Positions 7,133-15,694 of a stretch of DNA of 56,631 nucleotides are shown here, piece by piece (positions within the stretch are counted from its first letter, which is position 1; the number at the start of each line of letters is the position of its first letter). The position numbers and the translations under genes were made by a program. The DNA is taken from assembly GCA_014381505.1 (NCBI GenBank), contig JACNLK010000032.1, positions 1 to 56,631 of the forward strand, read 5' to 3'. The notes beneath the pieces were generated by a model. It saw only the letters and a list, made by a program, of their open reading frames with translations. It was not told where the DNA came from and made no database searches. The stretch is from Candidatus Desulfatifera sulfidica. Its GTDB lineage: Bacteria > Desulfobacterota > Desulfobulbia > Desulfobulbales > Desulfocapsaceae.

Positions 7133-8176
7133 TTACGCCCCGATCAAGTTTTCAATGAACACGTCTTCAACTACAGCCAGATACTGTTCTTCGGTATTTG
7201 CCTTTCTGATTCGTTTAAACACCTTCTCCCGATTGGCAAAGGACATTGCCAGATAGCTCCATATCAGCTTCATTCGCCCCAGCAGGTGGCTAGGGCCAGC
7301 CAATCTCTCCTTATAACTGGTGTAGAGGGCCTGGTGAAAGTTATGCAGCTGCTCGTGGCGCTCGTCTGGAGTGAGTTTTGTCCCCCTGATTTCCTGGGCC
7401 AGAAAAGGATTGCTTATGAGGCCGCGGCCAATCATCCATGACTGAATGCCAGGGAATCGCTGGTGCATGTCATGAAAGATGGCACGGCTTGTGATGTCTC
7501 CGTTATAGGTGATGGGGTGGCGGCTTAAGGCCAGGCAGCGCTCAAAGGTTTCCAGGTCACATTGGCCCTTGTAGAGCTGGCGGCCGAGTCGGGCGTGAAT
7601 GGTGATCCCGGTCAGGGGATAGTCGTCCAGCCGGGGCAGCAGATCCTGGAGTTCTGTGTTCTGTTCCAGACCGAGCCGGGTTTTGATGGAGAGTCGAACT
7701 TGCAAACGCGGTATGACCTGATCCAGGAATGCCAGGATCTCATCCGGGTAGGGCAGTAAGCCCGAACCCCGCTTTTTTCGGGTCACCATGGGGGCGGGAC
7801 ATCCCAGGTTCCAGTTGATCTCCTGATACCCCAGGTCCGTGAGGCGGCGGGCCAGGGTGAGAAAGCCTTCGGCCTCTGTGTGTAGGATCTGAGGGGTGAT
7901 ACCCAGGCTCCGGTTGGCTTCGGGAAGAACATCACGCAGGAGTCTATCGTCGAACGGGGCCTTTTGCTGTGGATTGATGAATGGGGCAAGGGCAGAATCC
8001 AGGCCGCCGAAATGTTTTTGCAGGAGCTGGCGGAACAGGGCGTCGGTGATGCCGCGCAGTGGTGCCAGGATGATGGTGGGATTGTGCTCAACGATGCTCG
8101 CCTGTGAGGCGACTCGGTTCACTCGATCCACTGGGTCATTGTCGTGAATCGTTTTCTTCTCTGCTGCAGATTTCAT
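7133..8176 (-). CDS. tRNA-dihydrouridine synthase
   Basis: A 347-residue FMN-dependent enzyme that reduces uridine to dihydrouridine in tRNA D loops. After an unusual hydrophilic N-terminal stretch of about 33 residues, the TIM barrel starts at ILAPLRGITDALFR. NLGCPAPMVTRKKRGSGLL (about 124-142) carries the catalytic Cys and the FMN/RNA-binding lysines, TIHARLG (about 192-198) the conserved His/Arg, and NGDITS and WMIGRGLISNP the phosphate-binding loops. The gene starts 5 nt after the stop of the thioredoxin-fold gene, so the two are probably one operon. Which of the DusA, B or C subtypes it matches is unclear. Confidence 0.9.
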   Translation of the reverse strand: MKSAAEKKTIHDNDPVDRVNRVASQASIVEHNPTIILAPLRGITDALFRQLLQKHFGGLDSALAPFINPQQKAPFDDRLLRDVLPEANRSLGITPQILHTEAEGFLTLARRLTDLGYQEINWNLGCPAPMVTRKKRGSGLLPYPDEILAFLDQVIPRLQVRLSIKTRLGLEQNTELQDLLPRLDDYPLTGITIHARLGRQLYKGQCDLETFERCLALSRHPITYNGDITSRAIFHDMHQRFPGIQSWMIGRGLISNPFLAQEIRGTKLTPDERHEQLHNFHQALYTSYKERLAGPSHLLGRMKLIWSYLAMSFANREKVFKRIRKANTEEQYLAVVEDVFIENLIGA

Positions 8177-8181
8177 GCTCT

Positions 8182-8667
8182 TCAGGAGTGTATCTCTCGC
8201 AGCCAGGCCTCGATCTGGGCCACGGTTGGCTGGATGCCTGCGATCTTCAGCTCGCCGTTGATCATGAGGGCTGGAGTGGCGGTGATGCCCTGGCGGCCAA
8301 TCTCATCCAGATCATAGATTTGTTCAATGTCAGCCTTGATCCCGGCTCGCATCAATGCGTCAATGACCCGTTCACGAATGGCATTGCAACTGACACAGCC
8401 ACTTCCGAAGACCCTGATGGTTATGTCTTCACTGTCTTCGGTTTCTTCGCCTGTCATTCGCCTGTACTCTTTTGCGATTGCTTCCTTGTACTGTGATTCC
8501 ATGCCGGCGGGGATATAGTTTTGGCGGCTGACCAGAGGGAAGATCAGGTCGACGGCCTCATCTGTGTTCAGTTCTTTGGCCAGAGCCTGATTGAGTCCGA
8601 CATCCAGACCGATCAGGCCGATGGTCGCCTGACCGATCTTGAGTATTCTTTGGGTTGCGCTGTCCAT
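8182..8667 (-). CDS. Thioredoxin-fold (small redox) protein with N-terminal extension
   Basis: A 161-residue protein. Residues 85-160 form a thioredoxin_3-like domain: beta strand ITIRVFGSG, redox motif CVSC (about 91-94), a helix, then ATPALMINGEL with the cis-proline, and a C-terminal helix. Such proteins are glutaredoxin-like thiol-disulfide carriers; some sit beside arsenic or permease genes. Residues 1-80 are another small helical region (IGLIGLDVGLNQALAKEL) which I do not recognise as a named domain. No signal peptide is visible, so it is probably cytoplasmic. It lies upstream of the dihydrouridine synthase gene and divergent from the CCA/poly(A) polymerase gene. No good Shine-Dalgarno is seen before the ATG. 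Confidence 0.78.
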   Translation of the reverse strand: MDSATQRILKIGQATIGLIGLDVGLNQALAKELNTDEAVDLIFPLVSRQNYIPAGMESQYKEAIAKEYRRMTGEETEDSEDITIRVFGSGCVSCNAIRERVIDALMRAGIKADIEQIYDLDEIGRQGITATPALMINGELKIAGIQPTVAQIEAWLREIHS

Positions 8668-8745
8668 ATTTTTTTCAATGTGTTAAAAGTAGGTGTTGTT
8701 GTGTGTGCGGATTGTTTTTCGCAGAATAAACCATGGACGGTCAGG

Positions 8746-10248
8746 ATGAAAGAGGAAAGAGGGGCAGAGGCGCGTGCCGCATCATTCCGGGAGGCTCTGG
8801 GAAATTACCCGTTGTCCTTGATTGCAGCCCTGCTGGCCGTGAGTGAGCATATTGGCCGTGAGCTCTTTGTGGTTGGCGGAACGGTTCGTGACTGGTTGCT
8901 GGGGCGGCCTCCAGGCGATCTGGATCTCACTGTCTCTACTGGGGCCACGAAATGCTGCCAGCTTCTGCGGGCACAACTTGGTGGCGGCACCTATGTTCCT
9001 CTGGGGCGGGATGAGGAAGATGCCGGTCGAGTCGTCTGGCGGGGTGTGGTTGTGGATTTCTCCAGTTATCGTTTGGGGGCCTCAACCATTTCTGCAGATA
9101 TGGAACTTCGTGATTACACGGTCAACGCCATGGCCCTCTCTCTTGATGCCCTGGTTGATCCGGCAGCCTGTCCGCGACTCATTGATCCTATGAACGGACT
9201 CAATGATTTGGCAAGCAAAACATTACGTTCTTGTCCCGGCGCCTTTACTGCTGATCCCCTGCGCCTCCTGCGCGGTTTTCGTCTCGCTGCGACTCTGGGT
9301 TTTGTGCTGGAAAGTGCAACCCTGGAGAAGATTTGTCACCACGCCAGGGGGCTGGCACGGGTTTCGGTTGAGCGGATCGATGCCGAGATGGAACAGATTA
9401 TTCTTTCCGGTCAGGCAGCGGTGACTGTTGAGGCCCTGGCGGCCTCCGGTTTATTGAGACAGGTTCTTCCGGAGCTGGTTCAGGGCATTGGTATGCAGCA
9501 GCCCGGTTGTCATCATCTTGATGTCTTTGACCACAGCCTGGCCGTTCTGGCCCACATGGAAGAGATTTTGGCCGATCCGTCTGTTTATTATCCGGGCCAC
9601 GATCTGTACTTTCAAGAGTATCTTGCTCATGGTAATGTTGTCTCCCGTTTGCTCTGGGCAGCGCTTCTCCATGATCTGGGCAAGCCTCCGACCTTTAGAA
9701 TTCGTGTGGAACGTGACAGTCGTGTTACTTTTTACGGGCATGAACAGGAAGGGGAGCGTATGATTCACGCCCTGGGGCGTCGTCTGCGCTGGAGTAATGA
9801 ACAGCGCAGGGGTGTTGCTCGTCAGGTGGCCATGCACATGCACCCCTTTCACCTCTGTAATGTCCGTCGACAGGGACCTCTGAGTCGTAAGGCCTGTCTC
9901 AATCTGGTGCGTCGGGCAGGAGATGAGCTGCCCGGTCTTTTTCTTCTGGCTATGGCTGATAGTCTGGCAGGGCAGGGGGTGGAACGGCCACCGGATCTTG
10001 AGGCAGAACTTGTCCAATTGCTGGATCAGGTCCTTGAGGTCTATGAACAGACGCTCAAGCCAGTGCTCAGCGGGCCTCGTTTGCTGACGGGAGCTGATTT
10101 GATTCATGAATTCTCCCTGACTCCGGGACCAATGTTTGCAGAAATTCTCAATGGTCTCGAGCTGGCCCGGATCGAGGGGGAGGTTGCGGATCGATCAGAG
10201 GCTCTTGCCTGGGTCGGGGGCTATTTGCGGAAGCTGGGTATGGGCTGA
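8746..10248 (+). CDS. CCA tRNA nucleotidyltransferase / poly(A) polymerase family with HD domain
   Basis: About 500 residues. The class II nucleotidyltransferase core has VVGGTVRDWLLGRPPGDLDLTV with the catalytic DxD, then RDYTVNAMALSLD and the LLRGFRLAATLGF fold of the CCA/PcnB head and neck. Next comes an HD domain with HHLDVFDHSL, LLHDLGKPPT and HEQEGERM, which in CCA-adding enzymes gives phosphatase or phosphodiesterase activity. It most likely repairs or adds tRNA 3' CCA, or polyadenylates RNA; the sequence alone does not decide. The frame is open back to 8521, but that part overlaps the divergent thioredoxin-fold gene. The ATG at 8746 (AGG just before) is the first sensible start, and an upstream GTG is possible. 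Confidence 0.85.
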   Translation: MKEERGAEARAASFREALGNYPLSLIAALLAVSEHIGRELFVVGGTVRDWLLGRPPGDLDLTVSTGATKCCQLLRAQLGGGTYVPLGRDEEDAGRVVWRGVVVDFSSYRLGASTISADMELRDYTVNAMALSLDALVDPAACPRLIDPMNGLNDLASKTLRSCPGAFTADPLRLLRGFRLAATLGFVLESATLEKICHHARGLARVSVERIDAEMEQIILSGQAAVTVEALAASGLLRQVLPELVQGIGMQQPGCHHLDVFDHSLAVLAHMEEILADPSVYYPGHDLYFQEYLAHGNVVSRLLWAALLHDLGKPPTFRIRVERDSRVTFYGHEQEGERMIHALGRRLRWSNEQRRGVARQVAMHMHPFHLCNVRRQGPLSRKACLNLVRRAGDELPGLFLLAMADSLAGQGVERPPDLEAELVQLLDQVLEVYEQTLKPVLSGPRLLTGADLIHEFSLTPGPMFAEILNGLELARIEGEVADRSEALAWVGGYLRKLGMG

Positions 10249-10365
10249 TTGCTGGCTCCCCAGCTCCTTTGGGAGAAGAAACATTTTCTCCAGGGATCTT
10301 TTTGATATCAATGCAACTTCTTGAGCGGATATCAATGAATGCAGGTGTGTTTTTACGTGAGAATT

Positions 10366-10386
10366 GGCGGAGGCTCCCGCTTTTTT
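10366..10386 (+). terminator. Weak Rho-independent terminator
   Basis: GCGG (10367-10370) and CCGC (10377-10380) form a short stem directly followed by six T residues. The stem is only 4-5 bp, so its strength is doubtful. It lies between the CCA/poly(A) polymerase-like gene and rlmE. Confidence 0.35.
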
Positions 10387-10420
10387 CCGTCTTGTCAAAC
10401 CGAGTCAAATGGAATAAAAG

Positions 10421-11035
10421 GTGCGTAAGGTAAAGGATTTTTACTATAAGAAGGCGAAAAAGGACAAGTACCCGGCTCGCTCCATTTATAAGTTGGAGGA
10501 GGCTCAGCGGAAGTACCAGTTTATGAAACGCGGAGACTCTGTTTTGGATCTGGGTTGCTGTCCCGGTAGTTGGTCACTCTACGCCTCCGAGGTGGTTGGG
10601 GAGACTGGTGTCGTGGTTGGCGTCGATATTCAGGAGACCAAACAGGTTTCACGTCATGGCGGTGCAGAGATTCACTGGCTGCAGCATGACATCATGGATC
10701 CGGATATGGTGCCGCTCGTCCGTAAAATCCGACCTGCTTTTCGGGTACTGGTTTCAGATCTGGCCCCGAAAACCACGGGCAATCGTTGGACTGATCATCA
10801 ACAGTCTCTGCGTCTGACTCGCAGGACCTTGCAATTGGCGCGCATTCTGCTTCTGGATAAAGGGGCGTATATCTGTAAGGCCTTTCAGGGGGAGGACTTC
10901 CCTGAGTTTGTTGATGAGGTCAAGTCCTGTTTTGACCAGGTCAAGGTCATTAAACCGCAGAGTTCGCGAACCGAGAGCCGTGAAGTGTTTGTGGTGGCCT
11001 TAGGGTATCGCAGGCCGCCAGGGCAGGTAAGTTGA
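10421..11035 (+). CDS. rlmE: 23S rRNA 2'-O-ribose U2552 methyltransferase RlmE (FtsJ)
   Basis: A 204-residue SAM-dependent methyltransferase that modifies U2552 of 23S rRNA late in large-subunit assembly. SIYKLEE supplies the first catalytic Lys, VLDLGCCPGSWS (about 42-53) is the SAM motif I, VSDLAPKTTG holds the Asp, ICKAFQG the second Lys and SRTESREVF the Glu, so the K-D-K-E tetrad is complete. The start is a GTG (10421), since no in-frame ATG precedes the conserved N terminus RSIYKL. It is followed by yebC 69 nt downstream. Confidence 0.94.
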   Translation: MRKVKDFYYKKAKKDKYPARSIYKLEEAQRKYQFMKRGDSVLDLGCCPGSWSLYASEVVGETGVVVGVDIQETKQVSRHGGAEIHWLQHDIMDPDMVPLVRKIRPAFRVLVSDLAPKTTGNRWTDHQQSLRLTRRTLQLARILLLDKGAYICKAFQGEDFPEFVDEVKSCFDQVKVIKPQSSRTESREVFVVALGYRRPPGQVS

Positions 11036-11104
11036 AGAACGAGTTCTTTTTGGGAACCTTGAACTCTTATATTGTGAATAGATAATAACAGCAGGACGTG
11101 GATC

Positions 11105-11854
11105 ATGGCAGGACATTCTAAATGGGCTAATATTAAACACCGCAAGGGTGCGGTTGACGCGAAACGTGGGAAAATTTTCACCCGTTTGATCAAGGAAATT
11201 ACTGTGGCTGCGCGTTTGGGCGGCGGTGATCCGGACGGGAACCCTCGATTGCGCTCAGCCATTGCCTCGGCCCGCTCTGAGAATATGCCCAAAGATAATA
11301 TGATCCGGGCGATTAAGAAGGGCACCGGTGAGATTCAGGGCGAAGTGTATGAGGAGATCCTTTATGAGGGATACGGCCCTGGAGGAATTGCGGTCCTCGT
11401 GGATTGCATGACTGATAATCGGACCCGAACCGTGGCGGATGTTCGTCACTATTTTGCCAAAAGTGGTGGGAATCTTGGTGAGTCCGGTTGTGTGAGCTGG
11501 ATGTTTGACAAAAAGGGTCAGATTCTGGTTGCAAAAGAAGGGACTTCCGAGGAAGAACTCATGGACCTGGCCCTGGAGGCTGGGGCTGAGGATGTGGTTG
11601 AGACGGAAAGCGAGTTTCAGATCCTCACTGCGCCTGAAGATTTTGATGCGGTTCGTGAGCAGCTCGAGGCTGCCGGGATTAAGTTCATCGAGGCCGAGGT
11701 GACCATGATCCCCCAGAATACGGTTGATGTCACCGAGGAGAAGCCGGCCAAGGCCTTGCTCAAGCTTTTGGGGATGCTCGAGGATCATGATGACGTGCAG
11801 AACGTCCATGCCAATTGTGAGATCGATGATCAGCTGATGGAGCATCTCGCCTGA
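11105..11854 (+). CDS. yebC: YebC/PmpR/TACO1-family protein
   Basis: A 249-residue protein beginning [22 protein letters not shown] in the form universal for the family, with the KGTGE and [11 protein letters not shown] motifs. Family members are described as transcriptional regulators and, more recently, as ribosome-associated factors that relieve stalling at proline stretches. Its place directly before ruvC, ruvA and ruvB is a widely conserved arrangement. Length is normal. Confidence 0.96.
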   Translation: MAGHSKWANIKHRKGAVDAKRGKIFTRLIKEITVAARLGGGDPDGNPRLRSAIASARSENMPKDNMIRAIKKGTGEIQGEVYEEILYEGYGPGGIAVLVDCMTDNRTRTVADVRHYFAKSGGNLGESGCVSWMFDKKGQILVAKEGTSEEELMDLALEAGAEDVVETESEFQILTAPEDFDAVREQLEAAGIKFIEAEVTMIPQNTVDVTEEKPAKALLKLLGMLEDHDDVQNVHANCEIDDQLMEHLA

Positions 11855-11880
11855 TCATCGGCTCTCTTTCGTTTATTTTA

Positions 11881-11917
11881 AAGGAGTCGGGGTGCGGTGA
11901 TGCCAACGCCCCAATGA
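11881..11917 (+). promoter_or_regulatory. Chained micro-ORFs in the ruvC leader
   Basis: The only good Shine-Dalgarno (AAGGAG, 11881-11886) lies 27 nt before the ruvC ATG. It is spaced 5 nt from GTG-CGG-TGA (11892-11900), whose stop overlaps an ATG at 11900 (TGATG) opening ATG-CCA-ACG-CCC-CAA-TGA, whose stop in turn overlaps the ruvC ATG at 11914 (ATGA). Start-stop coupling could therefore carry ribosomes to ruvC. A GGGG/CCCC stem may also bring the Shine-Dalgarno nearer. Confidence 0.35.
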
Positions 11918-12390
11918 TTATGCGGGTACTGGGGATTGATCCAGGGTCGAGAGTGACCGGATACGGCGTAATCGATGTCGCACCCGGACAGGTGGTTTTT
12001 GTGACTTGTGGGACGATCAGGACCCAGGCAAAAGCGCCCTTGTCTCATCGTCTCAATGAGATTTTTGATGGGATTAATGAGGTTATCCAGGTGCAGGGCC
12101 CGCAGGTGGCAGCGGTTGAGCAGGTCTTTATGGCCTCCAATCCGAATTCGGCCCTCAAGCTGGGCCAGGCCCGTGGGGCAGCTGTGGTGGCTGTCATGCA
12201 GAATGATCTGCAGGTTCATGATTATACGGCCAAGCAGGTCAAGCAGGCAGTGGCCGGTTATGGCCAGGCGGAAAAGGCCCAGATTCAACACATGGTTCGC
12301 GTGCTCCTGAATCTTTCAGCCCAGCCCAGTAATGATGCGGCCGATGCCCTGGCTGTGGCCATCTGTCATGCCAATCAATTTCGTTTTTAA
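11914..12390 (+). CDS. ruvC: Holliday junction endonuclease RuvC
   Basis: A 158-residue resolvase that nicks Holliday junctions symmetrically together with RuvAB. LGIDPGSRVTGYG near the N terminus carries the first catalytic Asp, AAVEQVFMASNPNSALKLGQARG the Glu and DNA-binding loop, and NDAADALAVAICH the C-terminal metal-binding acids. Two ATGs, at 11914 and 11920, are both possible; the first overlaps the stop of a five-codon leader ORF. 226 nt with no recognised gene separate it from ruvA. Confidence 0.96.
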   Translation: MIMRVLGIDPGSRVTGYGVIDVAPGQVVFVTCGTIRTQAKAPLSHRLNEIFDGINEVIQVQGPQVAAVEQVFMASNPNSALKLGQARGAAVVAVMQNDLQVHDYTAKQVKQAVAGYGQAEKAQIQHMVRVLLNLSAQPSNDAADALAVAICHANQFRF

Positions 12391-12616
12391 TTGATGGCTG
12401 ACTGATCATCGAGATCTGCTTCGTTGCAGCCCGGACATCATGGTCGTTCACGGTTTTCGCTGAAGAGTTCCATTGCGGCTTCTATTGTTGTTGGTGCAGC
12501 ATGTACTGTGGAGCGTCTCACTTGTAAAAAGACTCCTTGTCTGTTCAAATTTGTACCGAATCGTTACCGAGTTGTTGACAGTTGATCTGAGAAACCTTTT
12601 CCCGTTGGTAGAGTAA

Positions 12617-13237
12617 ATGATAGCTACATTATCGGGCAGCCTGCTCATACGATCCCAGGATCGGGTGGTCATTGATGTGGGTGGGGTTGGATATGAGGTC
12701 TTTCTTTCCACTGACAGCCTCTCCCGTCTCCCGGAGACCGGTGATTCTGTTTTTCTCTACATTTATACCCAGGTCCGTGAGGACGCGATCGTTCTGTTCG
12801 GCTTTCTGGAAGAAGGGGAGAAGGAGATGTTTCTTATCCTCAGGAGTGTGTCCGGAGTTGGCCCCAAGCTGGCCCTTTCGGTTCTCTCGGGTCTGCGGGT
12901 TCCTGATCTGTGTCAGGCCATTGTTGATCGGGATATCAAGCGGCTTGTGGCTTTGCCGGGGATAGGCAAGAAGACGGCTGAGCGTGTCTGTGTCGATCTG
13001 CAGGAAAAAGTGGCTCACCTGGCAGTTTCCACTGCGGCTCCCGGAGGTGGCATGGCCGTTGCTTCGCCCATGGGTTCCACGGCAGCTGATGCATTGTCTG
13101 CTCTGATTAATCTTGGCTATCCCGATCCCATGGCCCAACAGGCCTTGTCTGCCGTGCGAAAGCGCCTGGGTGAGGATTCTTTTGGCGCTCTGCAGGTGGC
13201 AGAGTTGATTCGTGAATGCTTACGGACGTTGGCATGA
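12617..13237 (+). CDS. ruvA: Holliday junction DNA helicase subunit RuvA
   Basis: A 206-residue protein that binds four-way junctions as a tetramer and loads RuvB. The N-terminal OB fold ([10 protein letters not shown]...GVGYEVFLS), the tandem helix-hairpin-helix segments [11 protein letters not shown] and [13 protein letters not shown], and a C-terminal domain III (about 150-206) that contacts RuvB are all present. The stop overlaps ruvB. Confidence 0.96.
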   Translation: MIATLSGSLLIRSQDRVVIDVGGVGYEVFLSTDSLSRLPETGDSVFLYIYTQVREDAIVLFGFLEEGEKEMFLILRSVSGVGPKLALSVLSGLRVPDLCQAIVDRDIKRLVALPGIGKKTAERVCVDLQEKVAHLAVSTAAPGGGMAVASPMGSTAADALSALINLGYPDPMAQQALSAVRKRLGEDSFGALQVAELIRECLRTLA

Positions 13238-14295
13238 ATTTTGAAGAACAAATAGGCCCGGGAGTTCGTCTGGTCACTCCGGAGATCAAAGAGAGTGAAC
13301 CGCGTCAGGAGAATAATCTTCGGCCCCGATCGCTCGACGAGTATATCGGTCAGGAACAGGTGCGCAAAAGTCTGGATGTGTTTATCCGTGCCGCACGTGG
13401 CCGCGGAGAACCCATCGACCATATCTTGTTTCATGGATTCCCCGGTCTGGGGAAGACCACTCTCTCGCATATCATCGCCCAGGAAATGGGGGCCGGATTT
13501 AAGACAACCTCGGGTCCGGTCATTGAACGTCAGGGTGATTTGGCCGCAATTCTCACAAGTCTGCAGGAGGGTGATGTCCTGTTCATAGACGAGATTCATC
13601 GTCTGAATCATGCGGTGGAGGAAATTCTCTATCCGGCCATGGAAGATTATCAGCTTGATCTGATCATTGGTCAGGGGCCTGGTGCCCGCTCGGTGAAGAT
13701 GGATCTGCCCCGTTTTACTCTGGTTGGCGCAACCACCCGTACTGGTCTGCTCACTCCGCCTCTGCGTGATCGCTTTGGGGTTATTCTGCGTCTTGATCTG
13801 TATGCACCTGAAGAGCTGGTGCGAATCGTTCAGCGTTCGGCAGTTATTTTGGGGATTGGCATTGATGAGGGCGGGGCGTTGGAGTTGGGGCGTCGTTCTC
13901 GTGGTACACCCCGGATTGCCAATCGTTTGCTTCGTCGGGTCCGGGATTTTGCACAGGTTCACGGGCACGCGATCATTACCTCTTCCATTGCCGATGAGGC
14001 CCTGAATATGCTGAATGTGGATCGTTTTGGCCTTGATGAGATGGATCGGCGCATCATGCTGACGATCATTGACAAGTTCCATGGTGGTCCAATTGGTCTT
14101 GAAACCCTGGCAACCGCTGTCTGCGAAGAAAAAAATACTCTGGAAGATGTCTACGAACCCTTTCTTATTCAGTCGGGCTTTTTGAATCGAACCCCGCGCG
14201 GCCGGGTGGCTACGCCGGGTGCATATGAACATTTCCACCGTCGTCCAGAGCTCAACCCGGCCCGGCAGGCCTCACTCTTTGATAATGAGGAGTAA
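13234..14295 (+). CDS. ruvB: Holliday junction DNA helicase RuvB
   Basis: An AAA+ motor for branch migration, about 353 residues from the ATG at 13234, which overlaps the ruvA stop as ATGA. An ATG at 13216 in the same frame is an alternative. Walker A is GFPGLGKTT, Walker [10 protein letters not shown], sensor 1 lies in GATTRTG, and the arginine finger is in PLRDRFG. The C-terminal winged helix ([19 protein letters not shown]) binds DNA. All motifs are intact. Confidence 0.96.
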   Translation: MNFEEQIGPGVRLVTPEIKESEPRQENNLRPRSLDEYIGQEQVRKSLDVFIRAARGRGEPIDHILFHGFPGLGKTTLSHIIAQEMGAGFKTTSGPVIERQGDLAAILTSLQEGDVLFIDEIHRLNHAVEEILYPAMEDYQLDLIIGQGPGARSVKMDLPRFTLVGATTRTGLLTPPLRDRFGVILRLDLYAPEELVRIVQRSAVILGIGIDEGGALELGRRSRGTPRIANRLLRRVRDFAQVHGHAIITSSIADEALNMLNVDRFGLDEMDRRIMLTIIDKFHGGPIGLETLATAVCEEKNTLEDVYEPFLIQSGFLNRTPRGRVATPGAYEHFHRRPELNPARQASLFDNEE

Positions 14296-14298
14296 GAG

Positions 14299-15153
14299 AT
14301 GAATAAACGTAAAACGATTCAGGATTTCCGAGCCATGAAGCAGGCCGGGGAGAAAATTACCATGCTCACCGCTTATGACGCGGCCATGTCAGGTCTATTT
14401 GCCTCGTGTGGTGTGGATATGCTTCTGGTGGGCGACTCCCTTGGAATGGTGGTTCTCGGCTATGACTCCACTGTGCCGGTGACCATGGCTGAGATGCTCC
14501 ATCATTCAGCTGCCGCCCGACGAGGGGCTCCCGGAGCATTTCTGGTGGGAGACCTTCCCTTTGGGTCCTATCAGAGTGGGGCACGTGATGCGATTATGAA
14601 CGGGACTCGTTTTTTAAAGGAAGCGGGTTGTGATGCGGTCAAGCTTGAGGGTGGCCTTGAGGTCTGTGAGACGGTCCGTGCCATGGTCGCGGCCGGGATT
14701 CCGGTTATGGGTCATATCGGCCTGACTCCACAGACTGTCAATCAATTGGGTGGTTATAAGGTTCAGGGGCGCGACCTTGAATCGGCGCGGCGTCTTCTTC
14801 GTGAGGCCAGGGCCCTGGAAGAGGCTGGTGCTTTTGGTATTGTCATGGAGTGTGTGCCAGAACAGTTGGCAGCCCTGATTACACAGCAGGTAGCAATGCC
14901 GACCATTGGTATCGGAGCCGGGGTCGGCTGTGATGGCCAGGTCCTGGTCAGCCACGATCTGCTGGGTATGTTTGAAAAGTTTATCCCAAAATTTGTCAAG
15001 ACCTATGCCAACCTGGCACCGTTGATCCGGGAAGGGGTCAGCGCGTATCTTGCCGAAGTTCGTGGCAGTCAGTTTCCGGACGCTGAACACAGTTTCGTGT
15101 CTGATGCCGACTTGACGCAGTTACTTGAGAGCGCGGAGGAGCCTGCTGTCTGA
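14299..15153 (+). CDS. panB: 3-methyl-2-oxobutanoate hydroxymethyltransferase
   Basis: A 284-residue enzyme that makes ketopantoate from 2-ketoisovalerate and methylene-THF, the first committed step of pantothenate and CoA synthesis. TAYDAAMSGLFASCGVDMLLVGDSLG with the metal-binding Asp, GDLPFGSYQ and GHIGLTPQ are characteristic, and the IGIGAG loop is present. It begins 3 nt after ruvB with GAGGAG upstream. Because a terminator follows, it is probably the last gene of the yebC-ruvCAB-panB unit. Confidence 0.95.
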   Translation: MNKRKTIQDFRAMKQAGEKITMLTAYDAAMSGLFASCGVDMLLVGDSLGMVVLGYDSTVPVTMAEMLHHSAAARRGAPGAFLVGDLPFGSYQSGARDAIMNGTRFLKEAGCDAVKLEGGLEVCETVRAMVAAGIPVMGHIGLTPQTVNQLGGYKVQGRDLESARRLLREARALEEAGAFGIVMECVPEQLAALITQQVAMPTIGIGAGVGCDGQVLVSHDLLGMFEKFIPKFVKTYANLAPLIREGVSAYLAEVRGSQFPDAEHSFVSDADLTQLLESAEEPAV

Positions 15154-15281
15154 ATTTTTCTGAATAGTGATCTTCTGATGACCCCGGTCACGCCTGGTTG
15201 CAGTCAGTCCGGGCGTGTTCAGCCATCTTGAGCTGGTTTTCCGGCGGTGGCCTGTCAGGGGTGTTGAGGAAACTGGTGTAA

Positions 15282-15325
15282 AAGAGCCGTTCTGGATTGA
15301 AGTTGATCCGGGCGGCTCTTTTTTT
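15282..15325 (+). terminator. Rho-independent terminator after panB
   Basis: AAGAGCCG (15282-15289) pairs with CGGCTCTT (15313-15320), with an inner stem CTGGAT/ATCCGG, and a T-rich run follows. The rest of the 541-nt gap up to mraZ (about 15326-15604) is T-rich and shows no gene that I can support. Confidence 0.8.
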
Positions 15326-15604
15326 GTTTTGCAGCATTGCTTCTGTTGTTGATTTTCTATTTGTTTATTTTTCTCACCACTTTTTACCACCAGCTGTTTT
15401 TTATGGGTTTTTCTGTGGTTATTTTCTTTGATAGTTCTCTGGTATATTGATTGTTTTCCAGGATGGTCCTTTCTGTTTGTGTTCTTTTTTTGAACTTCTC
15501 TACATTTCCTTGGGTGTTCATTGTCTTCGCCCCCCTATATATTGTGCCTCTCTGTTCTCTTTGTATTTCAGTAAGATAAGGTGATTTGTTTTCTGGAATA
15601 TTAC

Positions 15605-15631
15605 TTGACAGTGATGTGTCTCTGTTATAGA
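15605..15631 (+). promoter_or_regulatory. Promoter of the dcw cluster (PmraZ)
   Basis: TTGACA (15605-15610) is followed after 15 nt by TATAGA (15626-15631). The spacing is shorter than ideal, and an offset -10 of ATAGAA would give 16. A start near 15638 would place the MraZ repeats at the very beginning of the transcript. Confidence 0.5.
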
Positions 15632-15641
15632 ACAAATAATA

Positions 15642-15687
15642 GTGGGGTAAAGTGGTGAAAGATGGAGTCCGGTGGAAACCGGTGGTG
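15642..15687 (+). promoter_or_regulatory. MraZ operator: five hexamers at a 10-bp period
   Basis: GTGGGG (15642), GTGGTG (15652), ATGGAG (15662), GTGGAA (15672) and GTGGTG (15682) begin at exact 10-bp steps. MraZ is known to bind three or four GTGGG-type repeats of this period upstream of its own gene and to repress the cluster. The array runs down to the mraZ ribosome binding site, so binding would block early elongation or initiation. The middle hexamer is the least like consensus. Confidence 0.75.
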
Positions 15688-15694
15688 AGAGAGG

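Noticed and set aside
12575-12580. TTGACA upstream of ruvA
   Set aside because: No acceptable -10 hexamer at 15-19 nt spacing.
13117-14238. A 373-codon minus-strand ORF across ruvB
   Set aside because: Antisense shadow of a complete ruvB; no family match.
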